Shown here: piece after piece, positions 60,819 through 64,000 of the stretch | Layout of the letters: each line of letters begins with the position of its first letter | How positions within the stretch are numbered: the stretch's first letter is position 1 | From: Stenotrophomonas indicatrix | Lineage (GTDB): Bacteria; Pseudomonadota; Gammaproteobacteria; Xanthomonadales; Xanthomonadaceae | NCBI RefSeq assembly: GCF_002750975.1 | Contig: NZ_PEJS01000001.1 | Location: 2,356,001-2,420,000 of the forward strand | Direction: 5' to 3' | Length of the DNA: 64,000 nucleotides | The notes under the pieces: generated by a model | Seen by the model: only the letters and a program-made list of their open reading frames with translations | What the model was told of the DNA's origin: nothing | The model's database searches: none | Made by a program: the position numbers and the translations under genes

Positions 60819-61170
60819 CCTCTTTCTGCGCCTCACGAACTTCGGCCATCATCCCCTTATGACGTAGCTCGGCCGTTTCCATGTTTGCTTTGTCTGATTG
60901 GTTTGTAGTTTTTGTAAAGGCGTGAAGGATATAAACGGTATTGAGATACTTGGCGCAGTAGATGACCCTATAGGCGGGACTACCATTCTCGATAAGTTCG
61001 ATGGCACCTACCCCTACACTGGCACTCACATCTTTTATTGCCGAAAACGGCTTTTGGCCATTCTGCACTGCCGTCAGGTCCGCACCAAATTGGACCTTAA
61101 TTGCTTGGGGCAGGTCTTCGTATGCTCTCTTCGCACCGGCATTTGCAAACTTGAAAATTAGTTTTGGCAT
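60793..61170 (-). CDS. RelE/HigB (Gp49-like) toxin-like protein
   Basis: 125 aa. The core YRVIYCAKYLNTVYILHAFTKTTNQ followed by ELRHKGM is the wording of phage Gp49/HigB-type RelE-fold mRNA interferases. The tail is very basic (KEEKKKRRGG). It would cut ribosome-bound mRNA unless held by the antitoxin. The gene faces the antitoxin-like gene tail to tail across 24 bases. Start at 61170. Confidence 0.8.
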   Translation of the reverse strand: MPKLIFKFANAGAKRAYEDLPQAIKVQFGADLTAVQNGQKPFSAIKDVSASVGVGAIELIENGSPAYRVIYCAKYLNTVYILHAFTKTTNQSDKANMETAELRHKGMMAEVREAQKEEKKKRRGG

Positions 61171-61279
61171 TTACCTTTTCCTTTCTGGAGTATTCAGCCA
61201 ACCTCTTCGGGGGGCGCTATAAACCCGCAAGAAATCCTCAAAGACGCCTTCGAAGTGGCAGCGAACTTCACCAAGCGGT

Positions 61280-62743
61280 TTAAAGTCGATAATCTACAAC
61301 ACTCAGTCCGGGGCTGTGCTGCCCTACCCCCGACAGTTTTTCGCAGACACTGAATAACCGGCTGTAAGTCGCGTGATGCTCGTCATCGAGCTCATGCCCC
61401 ACGATCTGCGCCCTGAGCTCAGAGACCACTCCAGCCCCCTGCAGCTCCTGGATAAACGTCTTCCTGAGCGAATGGAACCCGCGCTTGGCTGGCTCCCAAT
61501 TCTTCCCGACCTCAGCCAAGTGTCGACTAAACGCTTTGGTGATCCAGTTGCCCTGTCCGTTCACGGCGGTGGCTTTGGCCGCCGGGAACAGCCTGGTTTC
61601 ACCGGCTTTACGCTTGACATCGACCCAATCCAGGAAGCCCATCTTGAGGAGCTCAGGATGGAGCGGGACCGTCCGAAGGCTGACCTCGGTTTTCACTTTC
61701 TGGTGCTCGCCTTCGTCGGAGATACGGAGGCACGGAATGCCGTCCTCCTCGAACACGTCTCGGACCAGCAACTGGCCGACCTCTGACGCCCTCGCCCCCG
61801 TATAGAGCCCAAGGAGGGAGGCCCAGCGGGCCGCCTCGGACAGCTTGGCGAGCGCCTCGGGGGCAAACAGGGCTTGGATCTGGGCTCTGTCGTAGGCCTT
61901 GAACCCCAGCTTCTTCCGCGCCCGCTTCTCGCGCTGGGAGTAGCTGACATGGCCAGAGGCAGGATTGTCGCCCTTCGGGTAGTGGCCAGACGCCATGGCC
62001 CACTCGAAAAAGCCTCCCCGCCCGCCGATGTAGCTCTGCTTGTTAGTGAGCGTTGGCGTGGAAGCGCCCTTCTCGCGCATGTCCTGATACCACCGCGCCA
62101 GATCGGACCTGGTGATGGCGTGAACCTTTGCCTTCGGCCCCAGGTAGGCCACCAATGCCTCAATAGCCGTCTTCTTGATCGTGTAGGTCTTGGGCAGGGT
62201 CGAACCCTTGAGCGTCGCCAAGAATGCATCCCGAGCCTTGCCCAGCGTCATCGTCTCAATGGCAGGCGTGGAGGCCTGACTTTTGTGGCTGCCGGCGTCT
62301 GCAGAGCCGAACAAAGACGGCACGGCTCTAGCGAGGGATTGGGAAAACCCTCCCGCAGTTGCTTCAAGCTCCATCAATTGCCGATACAGCTTGAGGTCCT
62401 TGGGGCTGTCGATTTGCCACCGCTCCGTCACCGTCCCATCCGGTTGACGCGTGCGGTCCAACGTCAGTTCACGGAGGTTCTCGGCGCTCGTCAGGCGAGC
62501 GATGAGCAGATCGGCTTCCTGCTTGCTGAGCTTGTCCACGCGTTGATCCTTCAACTGTGCGAAGAGCCGAGCATAGCCCGCTCCAAGCACGACTGCACGC
62601 ACGTGCGCCTGGGCGAGATCGTGGGTCTTGAGGGTGCGCTTGATGAGCCGGCAATCGAGCACGGCTTGCAAATCAGTAGGAACGCGCTGGACGAACGACC
62701 AGCGGCCGGTGGATGACCGGCTCAAATGATGGGGGATGCGCAT
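61280..62743 (-). CDS. int: Tyrosine integrase of the tRNA-Ser island
   Basis: 487 aa. An N-terminal DUF6538-like stretch (RRTLKTHDLAQAH type) and SAM-like core-binding domain precede the catalytic domain: Arg318 (GLYTGARASE), His424-x-x-Arg427 (FHSLRK), His450 (VGHELD) and Tyr460 (HHATYSR). It starts 84 bases from the tRNA-Ser 3' end, the usual position for the integrase of a tRNA-targeting element, and the matching att copy lies at 40989. Confidence 0.94.
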   Translation of the reverse strand: MRIPHHLSRSSTGRWSFVQRVPTDLQAVLDCRLIKRTLKTHDLAQAHVRAVVLGAGYARLFAQLKDQRVDKLSKQEADLLIARLTSAENLRELTLDRTRQPDGTVTERWQIDSPKDLKLYRQLMELEATAGGFSQSLARAVPSLFGSADAGSHKSQASTPAIETMTLGKARDAFLATLKGSTLPKTYTIKKTAIEALVAYLGPKAKVHAITRSDLARWYQDMREKGASTPTLTNKQSYIGGRGGFFEWAMASGHYPKGDNPASGHVSYSQREKRARKKLGFKAYDRAQIQALFAPEALAKLSEAARWASLLGLYTGARASEVGQLLVRDVFEEDGIPCLRISDEGEHQKVKTEVSLRTVPLHPELLKMGFLDWVDVKRKAGETRLFPAAKATAVNGQGNWITKAFSRHLAEVGKNWEPAKRGFHSLRKTFIQELQGAGVVSELRAQIVGHELDDEHHATYSRLFSVCEKLSGVGQHSPGLSVVDYRL

Positions 62744-62827
62744 GCGAGTGTTTCCTCTGCATGCTTCCTGCTTTCCAATCCGACCTAATCGATGATTTCA
62801 ATTAAAAATCAACGAGTTAGGGTCTTT

Positions 62828-62845
62828 TGGCGGAGAGAGTGGGAT
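62828..62845. repeat. Right attachment repeat (att), tRNA-Ser 3' end
   Basis: The 18-base sequence repeated at 40989-41006; on the tRNA strand it is ATCCCACTCTCTCCGCCA. The island re-creates an intact tRNA on this side. Confidence 0.8.
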
Positions 62846-62917
62846 TCGAACCCACGGAAGGTTTAACCCTTCGCCGGTTTTCAAGACCGGTGCCTTAAAC
62901 CGCTCGGCCATCTCTCC
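62828..62917 (-). tRNA. tRNA-Ser(UGA)
   Basis: 90-base gene including encoded CCA. Acceptor GGAGAGA pairs with TCTCTCC. The D arm is TGGCCGAGCGGTTTAAGGC, the anticodon stem CCGGT/ACCGG with loop CTTGAAA gives anticodon TGA, and a long variable arm typical of serine tRNAs follows. The T arm GTGGG-TTCGAAT-CCCAC is perfect. Its 3' end is the integration target of the neighbouring island. Confidence 0.96.
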
Positions 62918-63002
62918 GTATCGGCCCAGCCTGCTGGCCGGGCACGTATTCTCGCACGGCCGGGCGATTTGCCCAAGACCGTTGTTCCATCGGAGGCTGG
63001 CC

Positions 63003-63995
63003 TCAGCCCGCGTCCACCGCCAACGCACCCAGTGCACTGGCCTTGATCCGCTCCTTGGCCTTCTCGCAGGCGCCACCGCAATCCAAGCGCGAGGCCTCCA
63101 GCTGCGGTGGCAGGTGCTCGGCCAGGAAGTCGATGAATACCCGCACCGCCGGCAGCAGGCCGCGACGCGAGGCGAACACGGCATGGCACACGCCCTGGGG
63201 CAGCGACCAGTCCGGCAGCACCACTTCCAGCTCGCCGTTGCGCACGGCGTCGGCGCAGACGGTTTCCGGCAGCATGGTAATGCCGAAGCCGTCCTTCACC
63301 ATGCTCTGCAGCAGCGGGAAGTCGAAACCGGCCACGCGCGGCTGCAGGTCCACCCGGCGCACCGCGCCTTCCGGCCCATGCAGTTCCCAGCGCTGGCGCG
63401 CTTCGTCCTCGCTGATGCTCAAGGTGACATGGTTCGCCAGCTCTTCCGGGTCCTTCGGGCGACCCGCACGGTCCAGGTATTTCGGGCTGGCCACCAGCAG
63501 TTCCTGCACCTGGCCGAAGCTGCGCATCACCAGACTGCCATCGTCATCCAGCCGCGAACGCACGCGCAGGGCCACGTCGTAGCCTTCGTTGATGATGTCC
63601 ACGCGGCGGTTGCTGATGTTCAGCTGCAGCCGCACCTTCGGATACTGCTCGAGGAACTTGGGCAGCAGCTTGGGCAGCTGCATCTGCGCCAGCGACACCG
63701 GCACGCTGGCGCGTACCAGGCCGCGAGGCTCGGCGCTGAGGCGATCCACCACCTCGCGCGCGGCCTGCGCCTCGGCCAGCATGGTCTGGGCGTGGCGGTG
63801 CACGCTGGTACCGACGTCGGTGACGGCGAAGCGGCGCGTGGAGCGCTGCAGCAGGCGCACGCCCAGGTCGGTTTCCAGCTGGCTGATACGGCGGCTCAGG
63901 CGCGACTTGGGGATGCCCAGTGCGCGCTCGGCGGCGGCGAAACCGCCGTGGTCGACCACCATCGCGAAGTAGTACAGATCATTCAGGTCATGCAT
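63003..63995 (-). CDS. LysR-family transcriptional regulator
   Basis: 330 aa. N-terminal winged HTH (LNDLYYFAMVVDHGGFAAAERALGIPKSRLSRRI at the start, quoted in part: GGFAAAERALGIPKSRLSRR) and a C-terminal substrate-binding domain from about residue 90, with the usual LDDDGSLVMR and PRVAGFDFPLLQSMV stretches. Belongs to the AaeR/DmlR-like branch. The gene is chromosomal, right of the island; its target is outside the window, and its upstream region begins at the window edge. Confidence 0.92.
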   Translation of the reverse strand: MHDLNDLYYFAMVVDHGGFAAAERALGIPKSRLSRRISQLETDLGVRLLQRSTRRFAVTDVGTSVHRHAQTMLAEAQAAREVVDRLSAEPRGLVRASVPVSLAQMQLPKLLPKFLEQYPKVRLQLNISNRRVDIINEGYDVALRVRSRLDDDGSLVMRSFGQVQELLVASPKYLDRAGRPKDPEELANHVTLSISEDEARQRWELHGPEGAVRRVDLQPRVAGFDFPLLQSMVKDGFGITMLPETVCADAVRNGELEVVLPDWSLPQGVCHAVFASRRGLLPAVRVFIDFLAEHLPPQLEASRLDCGGACEKAKERIKASALGALAVDAG

Positions 63996-64000
63996 ACCCG

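Noticed and set aside
62798..63189. Minus-strand frames running through the tRNA-Ser gene
   Set aside because: They overlap a perfect tRNA and the LysR gene end; not genes.
1..64000. CRISPR array, rRNA or IS element
   Set aside because: No regularly spaced repeats, no rRNA sequence and no transposase were recognised; the only short tandem repeats are the hexamer at 37463 and the VirB8 tail.

Overview
The window is a GC-rich gammaproteobacterial chromosome segment that most resembles Stenotrophomonas (Xanthomonadaceae, probably the S. maltophilia complex). This rests on a Xanthomonadales-type virB/virD4 type IV secretion cluster, an XVIPCD-tailed effector, and the general gene style. No database was consulted, so the genus is an inference.

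Layout. (1) Positions 1-12877 on the minus strand hold a nearly complete X-T4SS: virD4, virB7-virB11, virB1-virB4, virB5 and the start of virB6, which is cut by the window edge. (2) Positions 13000-28537 are mostly chromosomal: an HD-domain protein, an MFS transporter, barstar, small proteins, an FAD monooxygenase with a divergent TetR regulator, a TonB-dependent siderophore receptor with a Fur-like box, an OmpR-family two-component system, a MacA/MacB efflux pair, a BA14K-like protein and an EF-hand protein. Five copies of a GTTCACGCAAT-type element lie upstream of transcription units around the two-component system and look like its operators. (3) Positions 28584-30799 hold a T4SS effector with an XVIPCD-like tail and its probable lipoprotein immunity partner. 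This fits the secretion system at the window start as one interbacterial-killing apparatus. (4) Positions 30929-38506 carry small regulators, secreted proteins, a UvrD/HelD-like helicase and a frameshifted lipoprotein gene. (5) Positions 38529-41000 hold older accessory DNA: a sigma-70 region-4/HNH protein and two decayed genes, one with a HEPN motif. (6) Positions 40989-62845 form a mobilizable genomic island of about 22 kb, bounded by an 18-bp repeat of the 3' end of tRNA-Ser(UGA), with a tyrosine integrase beside the tRNA. (7) The right flank is chromosomal (tRNA-Ser, LysR regulator).

The island combines mobilization functions (MobA/MobL-type relaxase, TraD-like accessory protein, a candidate oriT hairpin) with a dense set of predicted defence modules. 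These are an ABC-three-component (ABC-3C) operon, a RloC-like zinc-hook ATPase coupled to a HEPN protein, and a CHAT protease / SIR2-like / KAP P-loop NTPase cluster. It also holds a second integrase followed by an H-NS-family protein, an XRE regulator, a secreted/lipoprotein/membrane trio, and a toxin-antitoxin-like pair in an unusual convergent arrangement. The RloC-like+HEPN pair and the CHAT-SIR2-KAP cluster are the best candidates for undescribed systems. All functional calls are from reading the translated sequence and recalled family motifs; none was tested by search.
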